Source: Vulcanimicrobiota bacterium
GTDB lineage: Bacteria > Vulcanimicrobiota > Vulcanimicrobiia > Vulcanimicrobiales > Vulcanimicrobiaceae
Direction: 5' to 3'
NCBI GenBank assembly: GCA_003168375.1
Contig: PMSI01000001.1
Location: 124,001-188,000, forward strand
Length of the DNA stretch: 64,000 nucleotides
Position numbers and translations under genes: made by a program. The notes beneath the pieces were generated by a model. The model was not told the origin of the DNA. It saw nothing but the letters and a program-made list of their open reading frames with translations, and did no database searches. Positions 41,732 to 50,511 of the stretch are shown one piece after another; the stretch's first letter is position 1, and every line of letters begins with the position of its first letter.

Positions 41732-42718
41732 ATGACCGGCGGACGATCGGTGCACGCGATCCAGCTCGACGTCGTCGCGCCGGACGACTACGTGCGTGAC
41801 GTGCTGCCGCATTCGAGCGCGCTGTGGGCCGGCGCGCGCTCGTTCGACGAATACGCCGCGGAGTTTCTCGCGACCGCGAACAGCGGCTGGGGGAAGCGCC
41901 GCTTCCGCACGCTCGGGCTGCGCGTCGGCGGCGAGCTCGTGGCGTCGTGCAAGCGCTACGAGCGCGTGCTGCGCTGCGGCGCGCGGACGTACCGGGCCGC
42001 CGGGATCGGCGCCGTGTTCACGCCGGACGCGCTCCGCGGCCGCGGCTATGCGACGGCGCTACTCGGCGCCATCCTCGATGCCGAACGGAACGGCGGCACC
42101 GATCTCGCGTACCTGTTCAGCGACATCCATCCGGCGTTCTACGAACGGCTCGGCTTCGTGTCGCTCCCGTCGCGATCGATCGCGCTGCGCGCCGACCTGC
42201 TCAATGCCGGCCGCGTGGAAGTCGCCGTGCTCGGCGACCGCGACCAGCCGGCGATGCGCCGCGTTTTCGCGGCGCTCGACGCGCGGCGGGCGTTCGCGTT
42301 CGTGCGGACGCCCCTCGACTGGGAGTGGCAGCGGCTGCGGGCCGCGTCGCGCGAGCACTCCGGCGGCACCGTGCGGCTCGGCGTGCGCCGTGGGCGGAGC
42401 CTGGCAGCGTACGTCTCCGGGCGCCGGATCCCGGCGTCCGACGCGGTGGTCGTCGATGAGTTCGCGTTCGCGCGCGACGAGGACCGGCCGCTGATCGCGT
42501 CGCTGCTCCGCGCGGCGGCCGGCGATCTGCGGACGGTGCGCGGGTGGCTCCCGCCCGCGGTCGCCCGCGACGGCATCCCGCGCGGCGCGGTTCGGCCGCG
42601 CACGGACGCGATCGCGATGGCGATCCCGCTGAGCGCAGCGTTCCGGGCCGCGTTGCACGACCGCGGCACCCCCGAACGCGAGCGCGCCGACCCGTGCTGG
42701 AGTTCCGACCACATCTGA
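41732..42718 (+). CDS. GNAT-family acetyltransferase (Eis-like size)
   Basis: 328 residues. The acetyl-CoA loop is IGAVFTPDALRGRGYATALLGAILDAE (RGRGYA), followed by LAYLFSDIHPAFYERLGF, the typical GNAT beta-5 region. The C-terminal 180 residues form a second domain without clear motifs (a second GNAT-like or SCP-like lobe). Substrate unknown. It stands alone on the plus strand between minus-strand blocks. Confidence 0.78.
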   Translation: MTGGRSVHAIQLDVVAPDDYVRDVLPHSSALWAGARSFDEYAAEFLATANSGWGKRRFRTLGLRVGGELVASCKRYERVLRCGARTYRAAGIGAVFTPDALRGRGYATALLGAILDAERNGGTDLAYLFSDIHPAFYERLGFVSLPSRSIALRADLLNAGRVEVAVLGDRDQPAMRRVFAALDARRAFAFVRTPLDWEWQRLRAASREHSGGTVRLGVRRGRSLAAYVSGRRIPASDAVVVDEFAFARDEDRPLIASLLRAAAGDLRTVRGWLPPAVARDGIPRGAVRPRTDAIAMAIPLSAAFRAALHDRGTPERERADPCWSSDHI

Positions 42719-42758
42719 CGCCGAAAGGGGCGCTCCTCGCACCGGTGGAGGTTCGACG

Positions 42759-43796
42759 TCAGAACAGCTTGAGCTCGCGCGCTTTCTCCTCGGTGAGCGA
42801 GGCGACGCGCGTCCCGAGCAGGCGAATCGGGAGACCTTGCATCCCCGCGCGTTCCCAGCACCAGACCGCGGCGTCGTGGATCGCGTCGGCGTCGTCGGTC
42901 GCGACCGCGAGCGAGGTCTGTCGCCCGGTGACTGTGTGGTCCGCCTTCTTGATCTTCACGCCGACTGTCGAACCGCGCAGTTGCTGCTTCTGCAGATCGC
43001 GCGCGAGCTCGTCGGCTTGCACGCGCAGCAGCGCCAGGATGCGGCGTTCGTCGCGTTCATCGTACTCGAACGTCTCCTCGGTGGAGATCGACTTGCGCTC
43101 GCGGGTCGGGTCGACCTCGCGATCGTCGATCCCGCGCGCGAGATCGCGGTAGAACGTTCCGGCCCGTCCGAACAGCTCGTAGAGCCGCGCTTCACCGAGT
43201 GTCGCGACGTCGCCGATCGTGCGCACGCCGGCGGCTTCCAGCCGCGGTTGCGTCTTCGGGCCGATTCCCCACAGGCGCCCGACCGGCATCGGCGCGAGAT
43301 ACGCCGCCTCCGTCCCGGGCGGGACGATCGTGAGACCGTCGGGTTTGTTCGCGTCGCTCGCGATCTTCGCGACCATCTTCACCGCGGCGACGCCTGCGCT
43401 CACGGTCAGTCCCACCTCGTCGCGCACGCGCGCGCGAACGCGCTCGGCGAACGCGATCGCGTCGTCGAGCTGTTCTCCGGCTGCGACGAACGCTTCGTCG
43501 AGCGAGAGCCCCTCGACCGCGCGGCCGTTCTCGCCGAAGATCGCGAAGACGCGCAGCGAGGTCTCGCGGTACGCCGTGAAGTTCGGCGGCACGACGAGGA
43601 GCTGCGGGCAGAGCTCGAGCGCGCGGTAGAGCGGCATCGCGGAGCGCACGCCGAACGGCCGCGCCTCGTACGAGGCGGTGAGGACGACGGCGCGGCGCGA
43701 GCGGCCCGAGACCGCGAGCGGCGCACCGCGCAGCGCCGGCTCGTCGCGCTGCGCGACCGACGCGTAGAACGCATCCAGGTCGAAGTGAACGATCAT
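42759..43796 (-). CDS. dinB: DNA polymerase IV (Y family)
   Basis: 345-residue translesion polymerase. The catalytic metal motifs are HFDLDAFYASV and VEGLSLDEAFVA; the steric-gate region and GVRSAMPLYRALELCP are normal. KIASDANKPDGLT and LWGIGPKTQPRLEAAG (helix-hairpin-helix) follow. It ends in the clamp-binding peptide ELKLF at the very C-terminus. The little-finger domain is complete. Confidence 0.95.
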   Translation of the reverse strand: MIVHFDLDAFYASVAQRDEPALRGAPLAVSGRSRRAVVLTASYEARPFGVRSAMPLYRALELCPQLLVVPPNFTAYRETSLRVFAIFGENGRAVEGLSLDEAFVAAGEQLDDAIAFAERVRARVRDEVGLTVSAGVAAVKMVAKIASDANKPDGLTIVPPGTEAAYLAPMPVGRLWGIGPKTQPRLEAAGVRTIGDVATLGEARLYELFGRAGTFYRDLARGIDDREVDPTRERKSISTEETFEYDERDERRILALLRVQADELARDLQKQQLRGSTVGVKIKKADHTVTGRQTSLAVATDDADAIHDAAVWCWERAGMQGLPIRLLGTRVASLTEEKARELKLF

Positions 43797-43831
43797 AAAG
43801 CGATGATCATCGGCGGCGGATGATCGGGCGG

Positions 43832-44158
43832 CTAGTCCGCCGGCGGCTGCTGCTCCGACTGCGCCTCGACGATCGCGACGAGATGCGCGCCATCGTTCTC
43901 GGTGACCGAGACGGCGATGCGGCCTTCGTCCGTCGAACGCACGACCTCGCCGACGAGCTCGCGCTCGCGTCCGTCCGGACCGGTCACCGCGACGCGCAGC
44001 CGCGTCCCGGTGGGCAGCGCCTGGGCGACCAGCAGCATCCCGCGGCCCGAGACGTTCTCGGTCGTACCGTGCTTCACGGTACCGTCGGGTCCGCGGTACA
44101 CCACGGGCAGCCGGATCACGATCCGCTTGGCGTGCCGGCGTTCGGGCGTTTCGCTCAC
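43832..44158 (-). CDS. PilZ domain protein
   Basis: 108 residues, essentially one PilZ domain: ERRHAKRIVIRLPVVY provides the RxxxR motif and GTTENVSGRGMLLVA the N/DxSxxG motif, so cyclic di-GMP binding is plausible. It sits between nfo and dinB in a minus-strand repair-gene run. Confidence 0.82.
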   Translation of the reverse strand: MSETPERRHAKRIVIRLPVVYRGPDGTVKHGTTENVSGRGMLLVAQALPTGTRLRVAVTGPDGRERELVGEVVRSTDEGRIAVSVTENDGAHLVAIVEAQSEQQPPAD

Positions 44159-44174
44159 GGTGAATCCTCCAGTC

Positions 44175-45020
44175 TCATACGGCGACGTGCTCCAGGACCG
44201 TTCGCAATGTCGCGATGTTCCGAGCGTCGTCGTCCTCTTCGCCCGGGGTCTCCAGAATCGCGACCTTTCCCCGTACTCCCGGGTGCGCGACGATTGCGCG
44301 GAACCCTTCGATCCCGATCCGGCCCTCCCCGATGTGCCAGTGCCGGTCGCGGTGGGCGCCGAGCTCGATCTGCGTGTCGTTGAAGTGGAACATCACCACG
44401 CGGTCGAGCCCGAGCTCGCGTTCGACCAGCTCGAAGAACCGCTCAACCCCCTCGTGACTGTCGATCGCGTAGCCGGCCGCCCAGGTATGGGCGGTGTCGA
44501 GGCAGACGCGCAGGTTCGGGTGTCCGATCGCCCGGACGAACGCGCCCAGCTCTTCGATCGTCCCGCCGCACAGCTGGCCGGCTCCGGCGCTGTTCTCCAT
44601 CACGAGCGCGACGTTCGGGTCGATCCCCTCGAGCGCGTCCTCGAGCGCCGCGACAACCGCTGCGAACCCGTGCGCGCGGTCGCGCGCCCCGTACGAGCCG
44701 AGGTGGGTGTTGACGTACGCGATCTCGCCGGCCGCCGCGACCTCGAGATCGTTCTTCAGCAGTTTCAGCGACCCGGCGACGATCTTCGGATCGTCACTGG
44801 CGAGATTGATCAGATACGACGTGTGGATCGCGGCGAGCGCGATCCCGGCGGCGGCGCGCGCCGCCGCGAAACGCTGCAGCGCCGGAGCGTCGATCGCACC
44901 GACGCGATACGTCTTCGGGTTGCCCGCGAAGAACTGCAGCGCACTACAGCCGAGCTTCGCCGCGTACTCGACCGCCGCATCGTACCCGCCGGAGACGCGG
45001 ATGTGCGAACCGATCAGCAC
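44175..45020 (-). CDS. nfo: Endonuclease IV (AP endonuclease)
   Basis: 281-residue TIM-barrel nuclease that cuts 5' of abasic sites. The trinuclear zinc ligands are seen in IGSHIRVSGG, NTHLGSYG, MENSAGAG, CLDTAHTWAAGY, FHFNDTQIELGAHRDRHWHIGEG and LETPGEED. GTG 45020 (VLIGSHIR) is the start; the longer upstream frame is the shadow of the methyltransferase gene. Five bases separate them. Confidence 0.94.
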   Translation of the reverse strand: MLIGSHIRVSGGYDAAVEYAAKLGCSALQFFAGNPKTYRVGAIDAPALQRFAAARAAAGIALAAIHTSYLINLASDDPKIVAGSLKLLKNDLEVAAAGEIAYVNTHLGSYGARDRAHGFAAVVAALEDALEGIDPNVALVMENSAGAGQLCGGTIEELGAFVRAIGHPNLRVCLDTAHTWAAGYAIDSHEGVERFFELVERELGLDRVVMFHFNDTQIELGAHRDRHWHIGEGRIGIEGFRAIVAHPGVRGKVAILETPGEEDDDARNIATLRTVLEHVAV

Positions 45021-45025
45021 GACAC

Positions 45026-45775
45026 TTAGGTCCGGCCTAGATAGAGGTACTGCAACGTGCGCACGTCCAGCGGCGCGTCGTGCGCGCCGTACGCGCCCAC
45101 CAGCCGCGACTCGAGTGCGTCGAACCAACGTCCCGCCTGGTCACCGTGCGCGGCGCGCACCTCGGCGCGCGCGCGCTCCAGGCCCATCCAGTCGTCGACG
45201 GTCGTGCGAATGAGCGCGGGGATCGCACGCACGGTGCGATCGGTGAAGCCGTCGCCGCCGTAGAACGCGCGGAAACCGCCCGCCAGCGGTTCGGGGACCG
45301 GATCGAGCCCGGTGTCGTGCGTCGCGCCGGCGCGGTGCCCGAGGATGTCGGATTCTGTCGAGAGCGTCTGCCACCACACCGCGACGAGACCGCCTTTGCG
45401 AACCACCCGCACGAGTTCGCCGATCGCGGCCGGCCCATCGAGCAGGTGGAACACGTCGGCGGCGACCGCGGCGTCGAAGGACGCCGCCGAGAACGGCAGC
45501 GCTTCGGCGCGGCCCTGGACGAGCTGCGCGCGTGGCAACCGCACCTTGGCATAGCGCAGCATCGCGCCGGCCGGGTCGATCCCGGTGATCAGCGCGCCCT
45601 CACGCGCGAGGGGTTCGCTCGCGAGCCCCGTCCCGACGCCGACGTCCAGCACGCGCGCGTCGGGGGCGAGCCCGACCTCCCGCAGGGTGGCGTAGAGCTC
45701 GGGCGACGCAGACGCCCCATACCGCTCGTAGCCTGCGGCGAGGTCGTCGTACGTGCTCGCGATCGAGGACGCCAT
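45026..45775 (-). CDS. Class I SAM-dependent methyltransferase
   Basis: 249 residues. Motif I is VLDVGVGTGLASEPLA, followed by ITGIDPAGAMLRYAK, FDAAVAADVFHLL and VVRKGGLVAVWW. This is the UbiE/COQ5-like small-molecule methyltransferase layout. Substrate unknown. It lies directly upstream of nfo on the same strand. Confidence 0.85.
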   Translation of the reverse strand: MASSIASTYDDLAAGYERYGASASPELYATLREVGLAPDARVLDVGVGTGLASEPLAREGALITGIDPAGAMLRYAKVRLPRAQLVQGRAEALPFSAASFDAAVAADVFHLLDGPAAIGELVRVVRKGGLVAVWWQTLSTESDILGHRAGATHDTGLDPVPEPLAGGFRAFYGGDGFTDRTVRAIPALIRTTVDDWMGLERARAEVRAAHGDQAGRWFDALESRLVGAYGAHDAPLDVRTLQYLYLGRT

Positions 45776-45787
45776 CCCGTCCGGAGG

Positions 45788-47008
45788 TTAGCGGCGGTGG
45801 CCGAAGTTGAACTGGCGCGCGCGCATCCCGGTCGGCATGAAGCTCTTGGCCCGCGGTGAGGCCATCGCGCGCGAAGGGTTCTTCTCGAACGTCGTCCCGG
45901 TGAGCAGCACGGCGTCGGACGGGCGCTCGCGCCGGCCGACCCGGCCGATGAGCTGTTCGACCTCGGATTCGCCGAAGGCATCGGAATCGGTGATGACGAT
46001 CAAGTCGGCGGCCGGGATGTCGATCCCGCTGCCGATCAAGTTCGTCGCGGCCAGCACCGCCGGCGACTTGCCCCGGAAGCTGTTCATCATCTCGATGCGC
46101 GTGCCGACCTCGTTGACCTTCACGCCTTTGCGCCGGTAGCGTTTGCTTTGTTCGCTGGTATCGGCCATGTCGCCGCGCAATTGCTCGACGTCGATCCCGT
46201 AGCTCTGCTCGAGCCGCTGCGCGAGCCGCGGAACGTCGCCGCGCGTGCGACCGATGACGAAGATCCGCGAGCCGCGCGTGAGATGTTCCTTGATCAGCGC
46301 GTCGGCGCGCGAGAGCTGCTCGGCCGGCGGTTCGCCCCACACGCCCTCGACCTTGTGAATCTTGGTCGGGAGGACGTCGAACGGCATCTTCTTCATCGAA
46401 ACGACGTTCTTGAGCGCGCCGATGCGGTCGAGGAAACGCCGCAGCTCGTCGGGCGTTGCCGACGCGAACAGCATCGGGCAGTCGAGTTTCTCGAGCAGCC
46501 GCAAGTGTTCGCGCTCGTCGAACGCGTTGACGTCGTCGACGAAGAGCAGATCGCTCTTGTCGATGATCTCCCAGTGCCGGTCGATCGTCAGCATCATCGC
46601 CGAGCCGACGACGACGTGGATCGAGCCGTTCTCGATCCCGGCTTCGACCGCGCGGCGTTCGCCGGGCGCGGCGCCGCCGTGGATCTGTCCGACGCCGATC
46701 CCCGTCCCTTCGAGGCGTTCGGTGAAGTAGGTGATGTGCTGGCGGATCAGGTCGCGCGTCGGTGCGAGGATCACGACGTAGCCGTCGGTCTTGAGGATCG
46801 TGTCGACGGCGACGCGCAGCATGACTTCGGTCTTGCCCGAACCCGTCGGGGCCTTGAGCAAGTACTCGAAGGTACCATCGTCGAGGCCGGTGGTGATGGA
46901 GTCGACCGCTTTGCGCTGGTCGTCGGTGAGCCGGAAGCTCTCGCCCGGCTGGATCAGTTCGTGGATCAGCGCGACGCGCTGACAATTCTCGTCGATCGTC
47001 GCCCACAC
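45788..47008 (-). CDS. Superfamily 2 DEAD/DEAH-like helicase, stand-alone
   Basis: 406 residues. The Q-like LTDDQRKAVDSI, Walker A KAPTGSGKTEVML, motif II LLFVDDVNAF (DDVN instead of DExH), motif III FASATPDEL, and motif VI EQLIGRVGRRE are all present in order. The C-terminal helicase lobe has FVIGRTRGDV and NLIGSGIDIPAADLIVITD. It carries no nuclease or accessory domain. It is the second gene after scpAB and its exact substrate is unknown. Confidence 0.85.
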   Translation of the reverse strand: MWATIDENCQRVALIHELIQPGESFRLTDDQRKAVDSITTGLDDGTFEYLLKAPTGSGKTEVMLRVAVDTILKTDGYVVILAPTRDLIRQHITYFTERLEGTGIGVGQIHGGAAPGERRAVEAGIENGSIHVVVGSAMMLTIDRHWEIIDKSDLLFVDDVNAFDEREHLRLLEKLDCPMLFASATPDELRRFLDRIGALKNVVSMKKMPFDVLPTKIHKVEGVWGEPPAEQLSRADALIKEHLTRGSRIFVIGRTRGDVPRLAQRLEQSYGIDVEQLRGDMADTSEQSKRYRRKGVKVNEVGTRIEMMNSFRGKSPAVLAATNLIGSGIDIPAADLIVITDSDAFGESEVEQLIGRVGRRERPSDAVLLTGTTFEKNPSRAMASPRAKSFMPTGMRARQFNFGHRR

Positions 47009-47037
47009 GTCGGCGGGGACGAGACTCTTCGATGCGG

Positions 47038-47769
47038 TTAGACCGCTGATGGCGTAGGCTCCGTTTCTGGTTTTGCGGCGGTCGTCTCGACCGGCGCCCT
47101 GCTGTTTGTTTCGTCCGTCTCGGACTCTGTCGTCTCGCCCCCATGGACCACATCGGCGGCGTCAGAAGTTGCCTCGGCCCAGCGGGCGGGCGCCTCGTCG
47201 TGCGCCACGAGCAGCGTGGCGATCGGCAGCGCGAGCTCGACGGGGGTCGCCGCGTCGACGTCGACCGGCGGCAGCTCCTCGAGCGAGCGCAAGCCGAACG
47301 CCTCGAGGAACTCGGGGGTCGTCTTGTAGAGGATCGGCCGGCCCGGGACGTCCTTTCGCCCCGACTCGGTCAGAAACCGGCGGTCGACGAGGGTCGCGAT
47401 CACGGAGTCGGCCGAGACGCCGCGGATGTTCTCGATCTCGCCCTTCGTGACCGGCTGCATGTACGCGACGATCGCGAGCGACTCGAGCGCGGCCGGCGAG
47501 AGGTTGCTCTTGGGCGGGAGCAGGTACGCCTCGACCGCCTCGCGCGCCGCCGCGGCACTGGCGAAGCGGTAGCCGCCCGCGATCTCGCGCAGCACGATTC
47601 CGCGGTGCGCGAACTCCTCGTCGATCCGCTGCAACGCGACGGTCACCTCGCTCTGCTCGGCGCCGGTGAGCTTCGCGAGCTCCTTGATCGAGAGCGCTTC
47701 GGACGCGACGAAGAGCAGCGCCTCGAGCTTGCGCTGGAGATGGCCGGTTTCGAGGAGTTCAGGCTGCAC
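47038..47769 (-). CDS. scpB: Segregation and condensation protein B
   Basis: 243 residues. Two winged-helix domains are seen: LQRKLEALLFVASEALSIKELAKLTG, and LSPAALESLAIVAYMQPVTKGEIENIRGVSADSVIATLVDRRFL with GRPILYKTTPEFLEAFGL. The C-terminal 60 residues are an acidic disordered tail. GTG 47769 is the start; the frame upstream is a shadow of scpA. scpA overlaps by 11 bases, and both bind SMC. Confidence 0.93.
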   Translation of the reverse strand: MQPELLETGHLQRKLEALLFVASEALSIKELAKLTGAEQSEVTVALQRIDEEFAHRGIVLREIAGGYRFASAAAAREAVEAYLLPPKSNLSPAALESLAIVAYMQPVTKGEIENIRGVSADSVIATLVDRRFLTESGRKDVPGRPILYKTTPEFLEAFGLRSLEELPPVDVDAATPVELALPIATLLVAHDEAPARWAEATSDAADVVHGGETTESETDETNSRAPVETTAAKPETEPTPSAV

Positions 47770-48499
47770 GGTCTGCTTGCGGGACGGCGAGGAGCTCGAT
47801 ATCCCCGAAGGCCTCGTCCTGCGCGACGCGGATGCGCTCGCGCCGGACCAGCTCGAGGACGGCGAGGAAGGTGACGATGATCGCCAGACGATCGAGCCCG
47901 GCGCACAGACCGAAGAACGAGGCTTTGCCCACCCGCCGCACGGCCCGCACGACCAGGTCCATCTGCTCGACCAGCGAGACGCGCTCGCGGACGATGCTGC
48001 GCTTCTCGGGCTTTGCCGCCCGCAACGCCGCGGCGAGCGCACCCGCCAGCTTCGCCGCGTCGATCTTGTAGCGCTGAACGAAGTCCGCGGTCGCATCGCC
48101 GCCGTCGGCCCGCAGGTAGTACGCCGACGCCTCGGCGGCCCGCGCCTTCAGCTCCTGGCCGGCGTCGCGATACTTCGAGTACGCCAGCAGCCGCTCGCGC
48201 AGCCGCGCCTCGACCGCCTCAGCCGACTCCTCGGGATCGCCGGCGAACTCGATCGGGATCGGCGGCAGCAGCGCCTTCGACTTCAAGAATACGAGCGTCG
48301 CCGCGACGACGAGGTAGTCGGCGGCGAGCTCGACGTCGAGCTCCTCCATCGCGTGGATGTACGCGAGGTACTGATCGGCGACGGCGGCCAGCGGGACCGT
48401 CGCGATGTCGAGCTGGCGCTCTTTGACCAAGTTCAGCAGCAGATCGAGGGGACCGTCGAACACGTCGACCGAGACGCGCAGAGCGAGCGGAGCCGTCAA
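47759..48499 (-). CDS. scpA: Segregation and condensation protein A (kleisin)
   Basis: 246 residues. The N-terminal SMC-binding part is VFDGPLDLLLNLVKERQLDIATVPLAAVADQYL, and ADYLVVAATLVFLKSKALLP is a classic kleisin stretch. The C-terminal winged helix ends IVTFLAVLELVRRERIRVAQDEAFGDIEL. It overlaps scpB and follows the NUDIX gene closely (1 base), forming an operon. Confidence 0.94.
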   Translation of the reverse strand: MTAPLALRVSVDVFDGPLDLLLNLVKERQLDIATVPLAAVADQYLAYIHAMEELDVELAADYLVVAATLVFLKSKALLPPIPIEFAGDPEESAEAVEARLRERLLAYSKYRDAGQELKARAAEASAYYLRADGGDATADFVQRYKIDAAKLAGALAAALRAAKPEKRSIVRERVSLVEQMDLVVRAVRRVGKASFFGLCAGLDRLAIIVTFLAVLELVRRERIRVAQDEAFGDIELLAVPQADRAA

Positions 48500-48500
48500 A

Positions 48501-48986
48501 TCAGGCGCTCGAGTCCCTCACGGCTTGACCCGCGGTGACGGTCTCAGGCTCGAAGATCCCGCTGCCTTCCTGCTCGAGCCATTCGAGTGCGAGATCGACC
48601 AGCCGCTTCTCGTTGACGTATTTTAGCGATTTTTTGGCGACTTTGATCTCGAACCACCGCGCCTCGTCGACCTCGTGGTCGTGGTTTGCGGTATCGCCCG
48701 ACAGGTAGCGCATCAGGTAGAAGTGGACCGCCTTCTTGTGCTTCGTGCGGTTCAGGAAGAACCAGTAGGAGATGTCCGAGAGCTTCGAGAGGACCTCGGC
48801 CCAGCAGCCGGTCTCCTCACGGACCTCACGCAGGGCGGCCTGCTCGTGCGTCTCCCTTGCCTCGACGTGGCCCTTCGGCAGGGACCAAACGCGCGGCTCG
48901 CCTCGCCCGATGAGCAAGGCTTCCAAACCGTTGCCGTTCCGCCGCAGCACCAAGCCGCCCGCGGAAACTTCGTACTTGATCCGCAT
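48501..48986 (-). CDS. NUDIX hydrolase
   Basis: 161 residues. The Nudix box is GHVEARETHEQAALREVREETG (GX5EX7REUXEEXGU is complete). N-terminal EVSAGGLVLRR and WSLPKGHVE are usual for the diadenosine polyphosphate/MutT group, but the substrate is unknown. ATG 48986 is the start; the longer frame is a shadow of blaR. It leads the scpAB operon and is likely driven by the promoter at 49038-49043. Confidence 0.9.
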   Translation of the reverse strand: MRIKYEVSAGGLVLRRNGNGLEALLIGRGEPRVWSLPKGHVEARETHEQAALREVREETGCWAEVLSKLSDISYWFFLNRTKHKKAVHFYLMRYLSGDTANHDHEVDEARWFEIKVAKKSLKYVNEKRLVDLALEWLEQEGSGIFEPETVTAGQAVRDSSA

Positions 48987-49007
48987 CGTCGTTTCCCGGA
49001 GACAGAT

Positions 49008-49028
49008 CCAGCCCGATGATCGGGCTGG
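49008..49028. promoter_or_regulatory. Perfect 10-bp stem-loop at the NUDIX-scpAB leader
   Basis: CCAGCCCGAT, a single G, ATCGGGCTGG. On the minus strand it would sit at the very 5' end of the message from the TATACT box. On the plus strand it is followed by GTTTTCT and could act as a terminator for antisense transcription. Confidence 0.5.
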
Positions 49029-49037
49029 GTTTTCTCT

Positions 49038-49043
49038 AGTATA
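49038..49043 (-). promoter_or_regulatory. Candidate -10 element (TATACT) upstream of NUDIX-scpAB
   Basis: Minus-strand TATACT. The -35 at 17 bases (CGGTTC) is weak. Transcription would start near 49031, just before the 5' stem-loop at 49028-49008. Confidence 0.4.
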
Positions 49044-49095
49044 TCGCGAGGTCCCAAGAAGAACCGAAGCCCGGGAACCCCCCGGCGGGCCGCCC

Positions 49096-50511
49096 CTACG
49101 GGGTCGGCAGCGCGCGGAGCGGGATACGGAACCAGATCGTCCGCGATCCCAGCGAGACCGGGCCGGAGGTCGGATCCTCGGCCACGATCGCCGCGGCCGC
49201 ACCGCTCGGGAGGCCGGGCGGCGGGGTGAACGCCGGGGGCTGCGCCTCAACGGCGTCGTCCGGCGAGCGCAGCGGGCCGAAGCACGTCCGGCAGCGCAGA
49301 TGCGGCGCGACGAGCGCGATCGTCTCCGCCTGCGCGGCGCCGGTGGGGATCGCCGGAGCGCGGCGCGGCTCCGGCCGGCGGACCGGCTGGACGGCCTGCC
49401 GCGGCGCGACCGCGACGGCGCGCGCGACGGCTGTCGCCGGGCGCTCGACCCGCTCTGCGACGGGGATGGAGATCGCCGGCGTCGGGGCCAGCGCGAGCGT
49501 CGACGCGGAGCGGTGGGCCGGGGCCGGGCGGTGGACACGAGCGGCGATGCGGGCCGCCGAGCGCCGCGGTGCGTGGTGTCCGAGCGCGATCTGCGCGCGC
49601 TGCGGGACCATCGCGGCGACGCGCACGGCGGTTCCGGGGAGGGCCACCAGCGCGGCCGCAACGACGGCAAAGGAGGCTGCGGTGAGGCAGCCGAGTGCAA
49701 TAGCCCGGCGGAGCGGGCCACCGTCGGCGGCCGGCCGCAGGAGGCGCTCGACGCGGATCGCGACGTGCGAGCGGCGGCCGGCGAAGGTCGGAGCGAGGGC
49801 GCCGCCGCTGCGGTCGGTCGCAAGCCGCAGCAGGCACGCCGCGTAGCGCCGCGCGCCGGTCTCGGAGGCCGCTCGCTCGTCGCTCGCGAGTTCGCGCTCG
49901 AGGTCGAGCGCTCGCCCCAAGATCCACAGCCCCGGCACCCACCACGCCGCACGCGAGACCGCGCTCTGCACCGCCTTGGCCCAGTCGTCGCGGCGCGCGA
50001 GGTGCGCGCACTCGTGGGCGACGACGGCCTCCCACTCGCGATCGTCGACCCGGGCGCGGAACCCTTCAGGCAAGACGACGGCGGGATGGACGTAGCCGAT
50101 CGCGGTCGGGGTCGAGACGGTTCGCGAGGTGCCGATTCGCGCGCGGCGCACGGCAACCGTTCCGAGCGGAACGGCCCGCCGCTTGACCCGGCGCAGCTTC
50201 ACCACCTCGAACGCCAGCTCGATGAGCAGCGCCACGCCGGTCGCCGCGGCGAGCACGAGCGCGGGGAACGCGAGCAGCACGACGACGGCAGGGGCGCCCG
50301 GCGCGCCGCCCGCCGCTGGCGCAGGTCGCAGCGACGCGGCCGCCAGCGCCAGCGGACCGACCGCAGCGGTCAGCGCGAAAGCGGCGGCGTGGATGCGGTA
50401 GCGCACCGCGGCCCGCGCGAACGGGCGCGCGGCAAGCAGCGCTCCCGCCGCGAGCGGAAGGCTGGCCAGGATCGCGGTGAGCGCGGCGAGCGCAAGGACC
50501 GCGGGGTTCAG
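49096..50511 (-). CDS. BlaR1-type M56 peptidase, module 2
   Basis: About 471 residues. N-terminal membrane helices (AVLALAALTAILASLPLAAGALL), the zinc motif VVAHECAHLARRDDW, the third ligand region LERELASDERAASE, then a further helix (REIALGCLTAASFAVVAAALVALP-like), and a long Arg/Ala/Pro-rich region ending with VAPHLRCRTCFGP. No sensor domain is recognised. The probable start is CTG 50511 with GAGGA six bases upstream, overlapping the repressor stop by CTGA; no ATG, GTG or TTG exists before the first helix. Confidence 0.8.
   Translation of the reverse strand: MNPAVLALAALTAILASLPLAAGALLAARPFARAAVRYRIHAAAFALTAAVGPLALAAASLRPAPAAGGAPGAPAVVVLLAFPALVLAAATGVALLIELAFEVVKLRRVKRRAVPLGTVAVRRARIGTSRTVSTPTAIGYVHPAVVLPEGFRARVDDREWEAVVAHECAHLARRDDWAKAVQSAVSRAAWWVPGLWILGRALDLERELASDERAASETGARRYAACLLRLATDRSGGALAPTFAGRRSHVAIRVERLLRPAADGGPLRRAIALGCLTAASFAVVAAALVALPGTAVRVAAMVPQRAQIALGHHAPRRSAARIAARVHRPAPAHRSASTLALAPTPAISIPVAERVERPATAVARAVAVAPRQAVQPVRRPEPRRAPAIPTGAAQAETIALVAPHLRCRTCFGPLRSPDDAVEAQPPAFTPPPGLPSGAAAAIVAEDPTSGPVSLGSRTIWFRIPLRALPTP

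Noticed and set aside
45600-47153. 517-codon minus-strand Arg-rich frame
   Set aside because: Out-of-frame shadow of the SF2 helicase and methyltransferase.
49008-49035. Plus-strand intrinsic terminator
   Set aside because: Sequence fits, but no plus-strand gene ends nearby; treated as a leader stem of the minus-strand operon instead.
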